The notes: generated by a model not told the origin, from the sequence alone. A DNA stretch of 64,000 nucleotides from Chrysopilus asiliformis (GCA_964034945.1 OZ035962.1:18925530-18989529), one strand, 5' to 3'. Numbered from the stretch's first letter, positions 32,606 through 45,058 are shown. Program-made: numbers and translations.

Positions 32606-34714
32606 CTATTATATTCTTTTTTTTCATTTTAATCGTTGCTTTTATAGCAATCAATATACTGATTGCTATAAAAGCTTTTGAAAGCATCTTCAGATCACCT
32701 TATAACTTAAAAGAATTCTTTTAAGCTATTCACATGCAATTGTATCTGTACGTTTGCACAGTCGGCCTGCACAGACATACCTATTGAAGTTTCGATTGTT
32801 TCCTGGTCGTACGTTAAAAAGATTTAAAGTAAAATCTCGGGGTAAATTCGTATAAAAGAATCAAAAAATTCGAAATATTTTATCTTTAAAATCTATAGGA
32901 CAATTCAGTTGAATCTCATATCACGAACAATGTTTCGGTTTGTGAACAAAAGCTCTTTGAGGATTTTTAATCACATCAAACAAAGTATTTAATAGCAAAA
33001 AAAAATCGAAATATTAAAAAGTATGAATCAGAATTCTAAAATATGTCCACTAGATTCAATCAACGAAAAGAAAAAAGAAATAGCAAAATAATATGCACAG
33101 TTCCAAATGTTTTCATTAACACATCAACAATTTGATGGCAACATATGAAAGTCATCAACAACTTTTTGGAGAAATGTGAACATTTTTCTTGATGTTAAAA
33201 GATGGAAAGTCAGCCATCGAACCTTGGCTTAGATCATTCAACCTCCTTACACGTACGAGGCATCGATCTCTGCCGGTTTCTTAGCGAAATTTATATTCAG
33301 CATCATCCCGTTGAATGTGCGGTTTTCCTCTTTTAACCCAGAACGATGTTAGAATTAGCGTCGCTTGTTTTCCCATAACCGACAAATATATGGTATATTA
33401 TTTAAAATCAATTTCAAATATTAACAGTCAAAATCCAGTTCGATTATTTGAAATTTTAAACTGGTCTACGGGGTCAATATTTATTTGTGGACACGCTTAC
33501 AGGAACGGCCAAATAAAACTCAATCGATTTTTGCGGTTGGTGTTACACTAAACTTAGCAAAGAAATTCATTAGACATAATCGTAAATTCGGTTCGGGTTC
33601 CATAAGATGCCATGTGAATCGACTACACGTTCATGTGAATTCCTAAAATTTCGACTAACCCGCAAGCCACAGGTTGGCCCCAAAAATAACGAACACAGCC
33701 AAAATTGCTTTCATTATTTATGATTTGAACAAATGCATCAAGAAAGCATTAGCATCGTCACCCACGGCAGGTCCATTGCTATTACATGTGCTATATTGCT
33801 TAATATTATGGCATGTGCATTGCATACAACCCCGGCAGACTAGAAGAGGTGCCAAAAATCTTCATTGCGTTAAGGAAATTTTCAATTTTGATATAGACTA
33901 AACGTATTCTACTGGAATGTGGGTGACACCTACGAACTGAATTCTTCAATTATTTCGGATATGGTTTTAGTCTGTTTGTCTATTCGCTTAATACCCCTAG
34001 TGCTACTGAACCGATTTTACCGAAATTTCAGAGTGACATTTTTAGGATTACCGAGAATGGCTTTTGCTATGCAGTACCCTAAAGATCTCCATCATTTTTT
34101 AAAGTTTTCCTTTCAAACCCGTTAAAGCCAGGGTGGTTTTCAGTTTAAAAGTGGTCCCTTTCCTCTACGTAATTTCGGACTACCCCTTGTCTGATATCTT
34201 TTTCATCTTCCACAAGATTTTAATCCGGTTTCCACCAAGAAGGATCTTATTTTACGAAAAATTTTCTCGCCCACTATAAAATACACCCCGATTCCTATAG
34301 ATTTGGTACCTACTTTAAATTGCATGATTTTCTTTTGAATCTTCCAACTCCAAGAATTTTTTTTTAATACGATTTTTCTTCATTCAAAAGTTGTGTATTT
34401 GTCAAACAAACGTTATTCCAGCCGAGTCGATTCGCGTGGGATTTGTCGTGCCGGAAGTTCATCAGCATCAGGAACACATAAACAGGCATTTCTCGATTTC
34501 GTGATTTTTTGTTGTATTTTTTTATAGAACTGAATAATGACTCGTTCTAGAATAAACTAAAAATCGTAAAAAACTGTCAGTTTTTTAACCAGAGTCGAAT
34601 TTAGTCCACCGTTTAACCCCTATACGCTAAAAAATTTAACCCTCCATGATAATTTAAGATTCTAGGTTAACTAACCTTTTCAGCTCACATCGCAACTCAA
34701 GGTTGTAAAAATTT
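32606..34714. other. Upstream region, no recognised feature
   Basis: About 2.1 kb without an identified element. Open frames at 33315-33551, 33674-33901 and 33919-34125 (plus) contain no motif that I recognise and have no splice-consistent neighbours. Confidence 0.4.
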
Positions 34715-35419
34715 TATGATGACAGACAAAAAGTTTATTTAAAAAAATTCATTTGTATAGGAGAGGTGGAAAGTAGTGGTCCGATTGAATTGTGATGTAT
34801 GGAACGGTTATGTAAAATCGTATTTTAATCACATTTCGTCTTAATAGATTTTTCGATACGATGCCCAGTTTTCGAGAAAGCAGGATAAAAGTATTCCATT
34901 TGTATGGGGGAGGGGAGGAGTGGTCCAACTAGATTTTGATGTATGGATGAGTTATGTAAAATCCTATTCTAAACACATTTTACCGTTATAAATTTCTCAA
35001 TTTGACTCGCCATTTTCGAGAAAATTGCAAAAAATTGTTTCGTTTGTATGAAAGAGCGAGAGACGGATGGTCCAATTTTGCCTGTTCAAGAAGTTAGCCT
35101 AGTCATGTACGATAAACATAATTTTACAAAATTTCAAGCCTCTAGCTCAACCCTTTTGAAAGTTATGGTGTTCACGGACAGATGGACGGATAGTAACAGA
35201 TGGACGGATGGTAACAGATGGACGGATAGTAACAGATGGACGGATAGTAACAGATGGACGGACAGACGGACGGATAGACGGACGGCCGGACAGACATGCG
35301 GAAATCAAAATCCCTAACACCCTGGTTTAGTTCATTTTTATGTCCGATGATTGGTTCGATGCGTCACAAACGGTATACTAAATATAATATACTCCTAATG
35401 ATATATCATATAGAATATA
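34715..35419 (-). mobile_element. mini-me/HINE-like element with a modified microsatellite core
   Basis: ATGATGACAGACAAAAAGTT, GGTCCGATTGAATTGTGATG, TTTTCGAGAAAGCAGG, CGTTTGTATG, then the core (35175-35295), then ATGCGGAAATC, AACACCCTGGTTTAGTTCAT, GATGCGTCACAAACGG and TCATATAGAATATA. The core is unusual: a 16-18-bp unit GGATAGTAACAGATGGAC is repeated four times before ordinary GACG/GACA units. The extreme 3' hairpin end is lost. Confidence 0.82.
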
Positions 35420-37016
35420 AAAAGAATGCACCGCAGGTGAAACTTTTTTGTCCAATGACTGATTTTAGAAAAAAAACCAATGCTAAATTTTGGGCTATGC
35501 TGTCATGAATCCCCCAATTCTAAAGTTTTGTATAGGCTTAAAAAGTAATAGTTTACGTATCAGTTTTTTCTTTAAATTTGAGGTCTCAAAAGTCGGAAGC
35601 ACTATTCGTGTTATACTACCGTTTACTTCCTTACATATTTCCTCGATTTTGCGGCCCCACTGTCCAAATGGAGACCCAGTAGCCGAATCGAGGCGCCATT
35701 AAGATTGTAATTTGCCAGCTTTTCTTGCTTTCTTTTAACTAAAAGTTTAATAAAAATATGCCGTTTTCTCTATTTTGAGACCCCCAAAATCAAAATCGGA
35801 AATCCCCCACTGAAAACAGCCTTAGTTTCCTAATTCAGTATGATTAAAACTTTCAGAGAACTCCCAAAAGCCAAGTTTCGTTCAAAAGAGAAGAAACGTG
35901 AATTCTAAGCTTTTAGAGCGTTATTCCATCGCATCCATAGATGCGCCTGTTGTACGACCAAAAATTTCTCGGCGACATTTTCAAAGCGACAATTTTCTAC
36001 TCAAAGAACTCAAGTATTTCGGGGAAATTTTATTTCGTGTGAAAAATCCTATTTGTCTCAGACATTGTTCACTTACATGATGATGTTCTCCGATGCTTAC
36101 CGACATCGAGTGGTCGTGAAATTTGAATTTTCTGGGGTAGAAATTTTAATGGGTTTAATGATCTTTGATCACAAAGAAAATTACCCCAGCATACCAACAA
36201 CAACACGGAACAATTCACAGATGCCAAATATTTATGATTGAGTTAGAAAATTAACTTCTTTCATCTGGATTCGAATGGCTTCTCAAAGAATATTCTTAAA
36301 TATTAATAATAATCGATAATTTGTGCTCGAATGCAACGGGTAATTAGTTCTGAAAAAGAGACTTTCAAATAGAAACATTGTTTTCACTTTGTGAACGCAA
36401 CTGCAGTGAAAATTTGTGAAAATGATTTTCCGGAGAACAATTAACTGTTTGAAAATGGTTCCGAAATTTGGTATTTTATGCGGATTTCTTCGTTTCATAT
36501 ACGAAAGTTAATCATTAAAAGTAGTATCGAATAAAAAGTTTGTTATTTATTAAACAAAACATGAGCAATTCACGAGAATCGAAGCAACGTACGGAGCTTA
36601 TGGTTGGATTTATTGCTTTACTTCTTTCAGATGGGGGTCAATCGTGACTACTTTAGACTTGAAATCGCCAGCTGGTGGCATCATTTATCTTAGGCGATGA
36701 CTCATAAAAACTGATAGAAAAACTAATCGAAAAAAAAAATCTTCCAAATGGATCTCTCGTTTCCCTGATAAACTTTTACAGATTTAAGCTCAAAGTTTTG
36801 GAAACAAAACGGCATGACTTGATTTGTAAATAATGATGTGTGTTAATTTATGTTCAGAATTATTCACACGGTGGGGAATCCTGGGGAGGAAACTTTTTTT
36901 TAGATAACGGCAACCATTAATTAATTACTGTTGACAAGTATCAAGAAGTACAAGGAAAATCGATTGGGAAAAGTGGAATTCGGATATCATAAAAGTTTCT
37001 TGAGGCTTTTTTCTAC
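35420..37016. other. Upstream region, no recognised feature
   Basis: About 1.6 kb with slightly higher complexity at 35560-36240 (phrases such as GGCCCCACTGTCCAAATGG and CATCGAGTGGTCGTGAAATT). No coding frame longer than 75 residues or known domain is found. Confidence 0.35.
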
Positions 37017-37735
37017 AATAGAAAAATATCAGTTCTGATCAACACAAAACTTTCCTATGCAATATTTAAGTAGTTCCGGGAAAAATGTGTATTCTTTCTA
37101 ATATCACAAAAACCGTTAAAGTTTATGTATCTTTTAAAGGAAAAAGTGCAGGAAATTTTAAAGGGACCGTTAAAGGAAAAAGTGCAGGGATTTTTTTTTC
37201 TTTTTTTTTAATTCGGCTTTTTTTTCCCTCAAAAGCGCATAGCTTTTAAGAAATTTTCGAAACACTGTATTTAAAAAAAAATGGTGTCAGGTACCCATTA
37301 TAGCTAACGTTACTTTTTCAAGAGTTGATCGAAAACTAATTTTAAAAAAATTTCAAGTCGCTAACTCAACGCGTTCTCGAATTTATTAAAGATACGTAAA
37401 ACGGACAGACCGAAAAACTGAAAGACCAACAGACAGGCAGACAGACCAGCAGAACGACAGACAGACCGACTGACAGAAAGACAGACAGGCAGGCAAACAA
37501 ACAGACAGGCAGGCAGACAAACAGACAGACAAGGCTGACAGACGATAGACCAGCAGACCGACAGACGGACAGCTCGACAGACAGACAGGCCAACAGGCCA
37601 ACAGACCGACAAATGTACGGACATCCTCATAATTTTGCCGGAAACGGATTTCGTATTGATCAGAAATTTTCTCTCTGCCCCTGTTCTTGAGTCTGTCTCC
37701 GTAATGAATTCAAGACTTTTCTTCTATAGCAGAGG
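37017..37735 (+). repeat. Dispersed repeat family C (copy 2), with GACA/GACC tail
   Basis: TATCAGTTCTGATCAACACA, CTATGCAATATTTAAGTAG, TCACAAAAACCGTTAAAG, AGTCGCTAACTCAACGCG, a tail array (about 37401-37622) of GACA/GACC/GGCA units, and the 3' segment ACATCCTCATAATTTTGCCG, AACGGATTTCGTA and CAGAAATTTTCT. The 3' segment recurs at 51648-51715. Confidence 0.78.
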
Positions 37736-37961
37736 AAAGTAAAAATTTGTCAGATGCTGTAGCAAACGGTGTGAATATGAATATGACTTAAAATGTTGAA
37801 CTCACTCTTCTAGCATATTAGTGAAAAATGGATTTCAAAATTTGGATTTTTTTATTCGTTCCATAGGTCCCGTTTACACTTGCGATTTATTTTTTCACAG
37901 GTCTAAACCCTTAAGTTGACCCTATTATCGTTTTTGAGATATCCTAAAATTTCTGTCTTTT

Positions 37962-38505
37962 TATACTCTATATGAGAATCATATAGGAGTGTATTAGATT
38001 TAATATAACGGTTGTAACGCATCGAATCAATCATCGGACACAAAAATGAACTACACCTGGGTGTTTGGGATGACAAAAGATTTTGATTTCTGCATGTCCA
38101 TCCGTCTGTTTGTTCGTGAACCCCATTAGTTTAGAAAGGGATGAGCTAGAAGCTTGAAATTGTGTACAGTTACGTTTCTCGTAAATGGCTCGTTTACGTT
38201 TCTCGTAAAAAAAGTTCTTGAACGGATAAAATCAGATTTCCTCCCCCCTCCCCCATAAAAACGAAAGAGTTTTTTTACAATTTCCGCGAAAACTGTGAGT
38301 TACATAACTCACCCATACATCAAAATCCAGTTGGACTACGCCTCTCCACCAAAATCTATTTGAAGTCCTTTTACCCCCATACCCCCTCCCCCTTACCAAC
38401 CACTACCTCACAAAAAGATTTTTTTTTATTAAAAAAATTTGTCTGGCCTCATGTAGAGTATGTATCGATTGGCCCTTGAGAATTGTAGCTTTTTTCATGT
38501 TTTTA
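37962..38505 (+). mobile_element. mini-me/HINE-like element, main subfamily, both ends present
   Basis: The 5' end is TATACTCTATATGAGAATCA with its dyad partner ATAGGAGTGTA. Conserved 5' segments are GTAACGCATCGAATCAATCA and GAACTACACCTGGGTG. Only a vestigial GTCY core remains (38095-38118). The 3' sub-terminal repeat is CATGTAGAGTATGTATCGAT (about 38452), then TTGGCCCTTGAGAATTGTAG and TTTTTTCATGTTTTT. Confidence 0.85.
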
Positions 38506-39785
38506 AAATTGAATTTTACTATTTTATTACACAGTGGGCACAAACATCTTTAAAACCTTGATTTGGAGTATGTTGCGAAAAAGTTTGGACAACTTATAGT
38601 CGTTTGCACCAACGAAACTTAGCAACTTAAGCCCACTTTAAATTATTTAAGTCCCAGTATTTTTATGGTTGAAGCAGACTAAGCACAACTCATTTTCTTA
38701 AGAGTAGTTGGCTCAAACGAGCTTTAGAGCCTCAAATTATCATAGGGGCCTAAAATTTTCCCTGCGCCTAGGGTTTCAGATTCTCTAAATCCGCTTTGAG
38801 AGAAAAGATAATAAATTTAACTATACTATAATGGGGAATCGTCATTTTAATTACAAAAATTGTCAAAATCGACAACTTTTATAAGAAATTTAACTTCTTA
38901 GTAGTAAAATTTACTATTTTTTGTGTAAATTGACTATTTCTTCAATTTCTTCAAATTTACTATTTTGTAATGAAAAGGAACTATTTTCGTGATAGTCCGA
39001 TTTTCCATTATATAGTAAAAGTCACATTTTTTATGGAAGGGTTATATTGTGCGTTGTCAATTTGCAGTTTTCCTTTCAGACGATTTTTTTTTCAAGAAAA
39101 TCTCAAACAACAGTTCCGTTTGTATGGAGGGATTCAAAGGGGATTAATTTTCTGAATTAATTCCCATGATAAAATGTAAAATCTTTTTATAGCTCTGCTC
39201 TTTAAATAGAAATTTGGGTAAATTATTTTAAGGTTTTAATGGTACTATAAAGGTTTCTGTTCATACCAGTTTTACACAATTTAAAAATAAATCAAATTTC
39301 AGCTCGCTTCAGCTTAAAATTTGTTTTCAATTTCAACAAAACTAAAAAGCGAAAAAAAATCCCATCAATGCCAACTAGAAAACCTAGAGGAATGCAAACG
39401 TCATTTAAATTCGAATATTATCTGGTTCAATCATTATAAAAACTAAAAAAACAATAACAATTGGAATAGCATTCACATTTTGTTTATATTTTTAAATAGC
39501 TTTTCTGTAAATTTAGATCTGCATTTTTTTTTGTTGAGAAGGCGTCTGTCTGATTGTTTTGAATTAAGCCACAGATAGTATTAAATAATTTTTGGATCAA
39601 AGCCATCATTGAACAACCATTCAAAGGAATCTTCAATGGACATCATTTCAGTGGCGGAGATCTTTTCAACATACTTGTTTCTCACAGAAATTTTGAATAC
39701 TCTATTCATCGAAGCGGATTTTCCATTTTCCAAACGGATTTGAGACATTTTAGGGTAGAATTTGTGTGCAGGATTGGATCTTATA
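38506..39785. other. Upstream region, no recognised feature
   Basis: AT-rich DNA of about 1.3 kb. No exon-like frame, RNA gene or transposon end is identified. Confidence 0.4.
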
Positions 39786-39788
39786 TAA

Positions 39789-40161
39789 GCGTGATATTAC
39801 ACACGGCAAATTTCGGGCTTATTTAAGCCGGCAACTTTTGGGCTTAATAAGCCAATGTGCTTACACTTGTGGCTTAAATAAGCCAATCCTGTTTGCATAT
39901 GATACACAAGTTTACATGGGTGTGTGTGGACTCAAACCATTGAAATTGCTGCTGCTCATATACTTCCCAAGATCTTTACCTGCTGACGGTCAGAACGAAA
40001 ATGATTTCTGGCTACTACTTTTCCCAAACCGGTTTACACGGTTTGCATGTATGCAGACTGCCGATAAGCCATGATTTCGAGTGGCAACTTTTCCCTCCTC
40101 AGTCGCTTCTCCCAAAAATCGGCTTAAGTAAGCCCGAAAGTTGCCGTGTGTAATACCACGC
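39789..40161. mobile_element. PIF/Harbinger-type MITE, TAA target duplication
   Basis: Inverted ends are GCGTGATATTACACACGGCA and GCGTGGTATTACACACGGCA. They are flanked by TAA at 39786-39788 and 40162-40164. Near the ends a CTTAATAAGCC/GGCTTATTTAAGCC motif is repeated several times (39806-39825, 39840-39850, 39871-39882, 40113-40125). It is non-coding: the 102-residue frame across it has no known domain. Confidence 0.85.
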
Positions 40162-40316
40162 TAAGCCTAGTCGTGGGTGAGCGACGAGCAAAATTTTTCA
40201 AATTTGCTCTGGTGTGGATTTTAGGGAACATAAAGTAACAGATAGGCTTGTAACGAAAACATGTAATCTATGGCCTAATACGAGTATAACTCTAGTTGGT
40301 TCACAGGCAAAACTAT

Positions 40317-40770
40317 CTGATGTGAATAGCACATGACTTTCTTATACAAAATTTACGTTTCTGCAAAAATGTGGGAAATTTGTCTCTTCATACATAAGAA
40401 AAATGCGTAGTTTCGGAGTAAATATGTTAGCAAAAAACGAAATTGCAAATTTTAAAAAGCCGCCATTTTGATTACTTCCGGTTTACGGATTTCCATGAAA
40501 AATTTACAGGGTGTCTGATTGTTTTGAATTAAGCCATTTCAGGACCAAATATGCCAGTAAAATTTCATGGCTCTAGCTCTATTAGTTGTTGAAAAATATT
40601 CTACACAGGCTGACAGATAGACTGACAGACCAACAGACTGACAGACTAACTGACTGACAAACTAACAGACAGAAAGACATTTTTGTAATAATGCTCAAAT
40701 CGACTCAGGAAAAAGTTTTTTATGCAAAATTAAGGAGTCGAAATTTGTCATAAATACAATAGGTACTTTA
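40317..40770 (+). repeat. Dispersed repeat family B (copy 4, internally deleted)
   Basis: ATCTGATGTGAATAGCACAT, then directly AAAAATGTGGGAAATTTG, TGCGTAGTTTCGGAGTAAAT, GCCGCCATTTTGATTAC, a degenerate GACT/GACA array (about 40606-40670), and AATAATGCTCAAATCGACTC. A large internal deletion joins the 5' end to the distal half. Confidence 0.75.
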
Positions 40771-40880
40771 TTATAAAGGACATAACAATTTTGTATTTTT
40801 ATAAAAACGCACCCTAATACTTTTTTTATGATCTGGCAATGCTAAAACGCTAAAACATTTTTTTATTTTTAAGGTTTTTT

Positions 40881-41240
40881 TAGGTTTACATGCCACACAG
40901 CTGGTCAAACAATTAATCTATTGAAGGAGAAGTTCGGTAATCGTGTAATCTCGAGAAATGGTTCGGTCGAATGGCCACCCCGCTCATGCGATTTAACCCC
41001 GTTGGATTTCTTTTTATAGGGTTATGTTAAGTCGTTGGCTTATGCCAACAAACCAACAACGTTAGAGGAGCTCAGGAACAATATCGAACGCGAAATTGCC
41101 AACGTTCCAGCCGATATGTGTGGAAGAGTGGTGGAAAATTGGCTCCAAAGTATCAATCAGCAAACGTACTCGCGGTGGCCATATGAACGACATCGAATTT
41201 CATACTTAAATGTAACATGTCCACCACATCTGGAATAAAT
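40881..41240 (+). pseudogene. Tc1/mariner-superfamily transposase C-terminal fragment
   Basis: Translation reads CHTAGQTINLLKEKFGNRVI, then SRNGSVEWPPRSCDLTPLDF, FFL-stop-GYVKSLAYAN and ..RVVENWLQSI. It ends PPHLE at a TAA (41235-41237). The second catalytic Asp and everything N-terminal are missing, and a stop replaces the Trp of the FFLWGYVKS motif. The third acidic residue (the D of CDLTPL) is present. It is the same transposase group as the minus-strand copy at 44210-45058. No terminal repeats are identified. Confidence 0.85.
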
Positions 41241-41382
41241 TTCAGCCCGATATCTCAATTATTCTGTGTTTTATTTAAATACAAAATTGTTCTGTGTTTT
41301 ATTTAAAAAAAACTCACAGATCTTTGAAATATTTTGGTCTTGTGCTAAAATATTTTGTTTTGCAGGTTTCCTGAAGCCTATT

Positions 41383-41476
41383 AACACCCCGATTCTGATA
41401 GGCGTGTCATTTTCGACAAGAGTCAACAAAAATACGTAAAATGGTTCTTGTCGAATACGACACGACTATCAGAATC
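41383..41476. mobile_element. Small foldback MITE (about 94 bp)
   Basis: The arms pair almost completely: AACACCCCGATTCTGATAGG at the left and AACACCGCGATTCTGATAGT at the right (reverse complement). Matching continues through CGTGTC.TTTTCGACAAGA to a loop of about 15 bp. No target duplication is evident. Confidence 0.65.
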
Positions 41477-41479
41477 GCG

Positions 41480-42595
41480 GTGTTGATCCTTTGTCAAATT
41501 TATTTACCATAAGCGCGTCGCCCTTTTTGTAGCCACAATTCAAATACTTTTCGTTCAATAAATTTAACTTATTGCTGAAAGGTGCGCCTCGATTCATTTC
41601 AAAATAACAAAACAGAAATCTCTCGGATGATGTCTAATACTATGATATATCTACAATGCCCCATTCATTACCTCACGTGATGCCAAAAATCGACGGGGCG
41701 GGTAATTAAATTTAGTCCTAAGCATGCACCTTTGATACCCAAGTGTCAATTGAAATCAATTTTTCTTTTAAAATTTGTTTTTCCTCATTTATGCTGAATT
41801 TTTACTTATGATAAAATAATATAGACTATGTATTTACATGAATCTCAAATATAGAAGGAAAAAAAACAGTTAATGTACACACGCACAATTTAACGAAGAA
41901 AAAAAAATGACCGACTATTGGCACTCCCAAATAGATAATCTATTTTTATTTATCTTTAGATTTTCAGACCGACATTTCGATTAAGCACGCTCAATACAAG
42001 ACGATCGCATGTAATATCATTTAATTGACTGATTTGATCGGATCAAAATTTTTCGATGCTGACAATTATTTTTATCGATTTAAATTATTCCAATCCGGCT
42101 ATTTCTATGATGAAATCGTCGAAAATATTATTATAGATAGGTTCAATTTTAGCAACATGAGTTAGAAGTACGCAATTCACCAAAAAATAAATATCCTATT
42201 TATTTCTTGTAAGAGTATTTTAAAATTGAGTGACTTCTGAGTGTCTCTATCTATTGGATCTGTCGCTTAATAAGATATTATAAGGATAATTTTGGAAAGC
42301 AAACCGGAATCTTTTTTCCTTAAACATTTTAAAAGTTAATTTCCTAACAATTGAAGCGAATTATGAACACGTTCGCAATAAGCTGGGTCTCAGAATCGCT
42401 TAAAAGATTTTTTGAAAACCCAAAAAGGCATGTCATCTTAAAATAATACTTGATATATTTATATTTGATTTGATTCTTGTGTAACACAATGGATGATTTT
42501 TGATCAAAAATAAAGTAGATATTAATAATATTTAAGTGTGTAAAATAACACGTAGCAACCGGTAATGACACCCAGGGCGACTATATTTGCCTCCC
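41480..42595. other. Upstream region, no recognised feature
   Basis: About 1.1 kb of AT-rich DNA without identified elements. Confidence 0.4.
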
Positions 42596-42596
42596 T

Positions 42597-42932
42597 AAAG
42601 CCCAGTTCAGATTAAAGCCCAATTCAGATCAAAGCCCAATGCAGACTGGTTAACGATTGCGATTACGATTGAAGCTTCTCGACCAATGAGATCTTAGCTT
42701 TCAATGACAGGAAAATGAGAGCTTTGATCTCATTGGTCGAGGAAAAGCAATCGTAATTACAATCGTAATCGTAATCGCAATCGTAATCGCAATCGTAATC
42801 GCAATCGTAATCGTAATCGCAATCGTAATTGCAATCATAATCGCAATCGTAATTGCAATCGTAATCGCAACCGTAATTGTAATCATAATTGTAATCGTAA
42901 TCGCAATCGATCGTTAGTCTGAATTAGGATTT
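42597..42932. mobile_element. MITE with triplicated left end and internal AATCGY microsatellite
   Basis: The left end is repeated three times: AAAGCCCAGTTCAGATT, AAAGCCCAATTCAGATC, AAAGCCCAATGCAGACT (42597-42648). The right end reads, reversed, TAAATCCTAATTCAGACTAA. Sub-terminal arms contain GATTGCGATTACGATTG and TCGACCAATGAGATC, paired with GATCTCATTGGTCGA (42726-42740). The right arm has expanded into a TAATCG/CAATCG hexamer array (42747-42910). The TCGACCAATGAGA core is shared with the Harbinger-type MITE at 19364. Confidence 0.72.
42747..42910. repeat. (TAATCG/CAATCG)n microsatellite born inside a MITE
   Basis: About 27 hexamer units. The unit matches the arm sequence of the surrounding MITE. 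It produces a spurious minus-strand frame reading ITIAITIAI. Confidence 0.85.
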
Positions 42933-44209
42933 ATATTTGTTGTTCATTTCAGACCGATATGTTCCCCGTGACCGTGAAATGAAAGATTTCGAAAACATAA
43001 AACCGGGTTGATACTTTGTCCACACAACATTAATTTTCCCTACCTTTATTGTATCTAAATTAAGCGAATGTTTGACATTTCATTAACAAATAAATAATAG
43101 GAAAAACAAAAGTAAATCTTTTAGGCCACGTGTGTGACAAAATACCGTCGGTTCTAAGCTCATACAAAAATCAAAAAGGAAAACAAATTTATTTTACTTT
43201 GCTATTAATACTCGTAAATTTTTGTTATACACTATGGGCAAAGAGATAAATAAATTCCTATCCTGATCAACTAATAATACTAAAGGGAAATACATAAATT
43301 GTCTGTTTACTTGTTTGTGCCAAAATTCAATCGAGCTAATGACAATATTTTTCCATCATTTGGCGCTTGCCAGAAAATTCATTTGTCACCTACTTAGAAG
43401 ATCCAAAAAAAAAATTGACACAAAGTTTACAAGGACTTTTCGCTTAATAATGAAAATATCCATTTTTATGTAGATTTTTCTACATTTAACAGTTGTTATA
43501 ATCTTGAGAAGATAATCCGAAAGTCAGTGTTAAGAATTTCACGATCTACTGTATAAGTCTAACATCTCCTGAGATACATTTCTGTATGTCTATTAGATGC
43601 TCGCGTTTTTCTGTTATTTCTTTTATGAATAATTTTAGTCATTTTTTATATACTCAGAGTGAATTTCCTGACAGCTAAATGTAAGAAGAATAAAAACTTT
43701 CAAAAATCACTTGACAGCTACGCGTGAGTTACACATTTTACCGCCGAGCTGAGAATGGAACCTGCCAAATTAGAATTACTTCAAGTATAACAAAATGTAC
43801 AAAGTTTTCCATTTCGCGAAAAATATTCGGAACGATTTGCACAATGTTTGGGTTGGGATGTTTTTTTGTTATTTGTTTTTATGTTACGAAATATGAATAT
43901 GTTACAACGTCATTATTTATTTTCGCAAGCACTGACGCAAGCAAAAATACGAAAATTACATATCAGAAAATTTATATTTGCCAGTTGACAATCAAGAGAT
44001 GTCCTAAAGTGGTTGTTTTTAAATTTTGTTTACATTCCTTCAGAAGGCAAATAATACTATTGGAATCTGGTTACTGAATGTATATTAAAACATTTATGTG
44101 CATAGATACACCCTCGGAAAAATCCGAGGACAAATTAAGGCCACCTCAAAACATAGCTAAAAGTACAAAAGCACTTCTCAGTGTTGATAAGAAAAAATTT
44201 AACATGAAG
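42933..44209. other. Upstream region, no recognised feature
   Basis: About 1.3 kb. A 117-residue plus-strand frame (43724-44077) has one hydrophobic segment but no recognised domain or splice-linked partner. I regard it as unproven. Confidence 0.35.
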
Positions 44210-45058
44210 GGTGATGCAAAAAGAGCTTCCTGTTTTTTTTTTTTTTTTTTTTTTATAAAAAAAACGCAATAATTAATATATTGAGGAAAATCTTTAGTTT
44301 GGTTCATGCCATTTAATGTTTAAAGATAATTTCCTTCAAATGTTGCCCACGACTAACTCTTAAATGGTCCATTCTGTGGGTCCAATTTTCGACCACTCTT
44401 TCAAGCATATCGGTCGGTATTCCGCGAATAGTACGGGTTATGTTTGCTTCCAAAGCTGTAATCGTTCCGGGTTTATCGACGTAAACAAGAGATTTCACAT
44501 ATCCCCACAGAAAGTAATTCAATGGTGTCAGATCACAACATGTCGGTGGCCAATTAACAGGACCATTTCTTGAGATGATGTTTTCATCGAACGTTTCCCT
44601 CAATAAAGCGATTGCATCGTTAGCTGTATGACGTGTAGCGCCATCCTGTTGAAACCACAAGTCAGCTACACCAATATCTCGAATTTTCGGCAACAAAAAT
44701 TCATTGATCATTGCTCTGTAGCGAGCTCCATTGACTATGTGCTGTACGCACTCTGGTTGATGACTGAATGTCTAATAGCGTAAAATTAGTTCGAAATTTG
44801 GTGATGGTTTCACGAATAGTGCGTTCAGTGGGACGATTATGACGACCAAAATGTGAACGAAGAGCTCTATAACAATTCCTAACTGAGCACTGATTTTGGA
44901 AATAAGTTTCGACAATTAGTAAACGTTGCTCACACGTAAATCTATTCATGATGAAATGGCACTGAATACTGAACACAAACGTCATATAGACAAGCCAGTT
45001 GACATATAAGAACTGTCAAAACAACCCTATTGGAAAAAGTACCTCCAATTGGATCACC
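44210..45058 (-). pseudogene. Tc1/mariner-superfamily element with internally deleted transposase
   Basis: Inverted ends are GGTGATGCAAAAAGAGCTTC at the left and GGTGATCCAATTGGAGGTAC at the right (reverse complement). The transposase is on the minus strand. The N-terminal part (44985-44760) reads MNRFTCEQRLLIVETYF ... CYRALRSHFGRHNRPTERTI, a helix-turn-helix region. The C-terminal part (about 44730-44313) reads VNGARYRAMINEFLLP, WFQQDGATRHTA, ISRNGPVNWPPTCCDLTPLN and YFLWGYVKSLVY. The first catalytic Asp region is deleted at the junction near 44750, which also shifts the frame. The second Asp (QQDGAT) and third (CDLTPL) remain, separated by 36 residues by my count. A 22-bp T run lies near the left end (44233-44254). 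No TA duplication is evident. It cannot be active. Confidence 0.88.

Noticed and set aside
42701..42886. Frame reading ITIAITIAI
   Set aside because: A translation of the TAATCG/CAATCG microsatellite.
43724..44077. 117-residue plus-strand frame with a hydrophobic segment
   Set aside because: No recognised family, no splice-linked neighbours, AT-driven composition. Kept only as a note.
44210..45058. TA target duplication around the mariner-type element
   Set aside because: The bases next to the inverted ends are not TA on either side. Mutation or misplacement by a few bases is possible.
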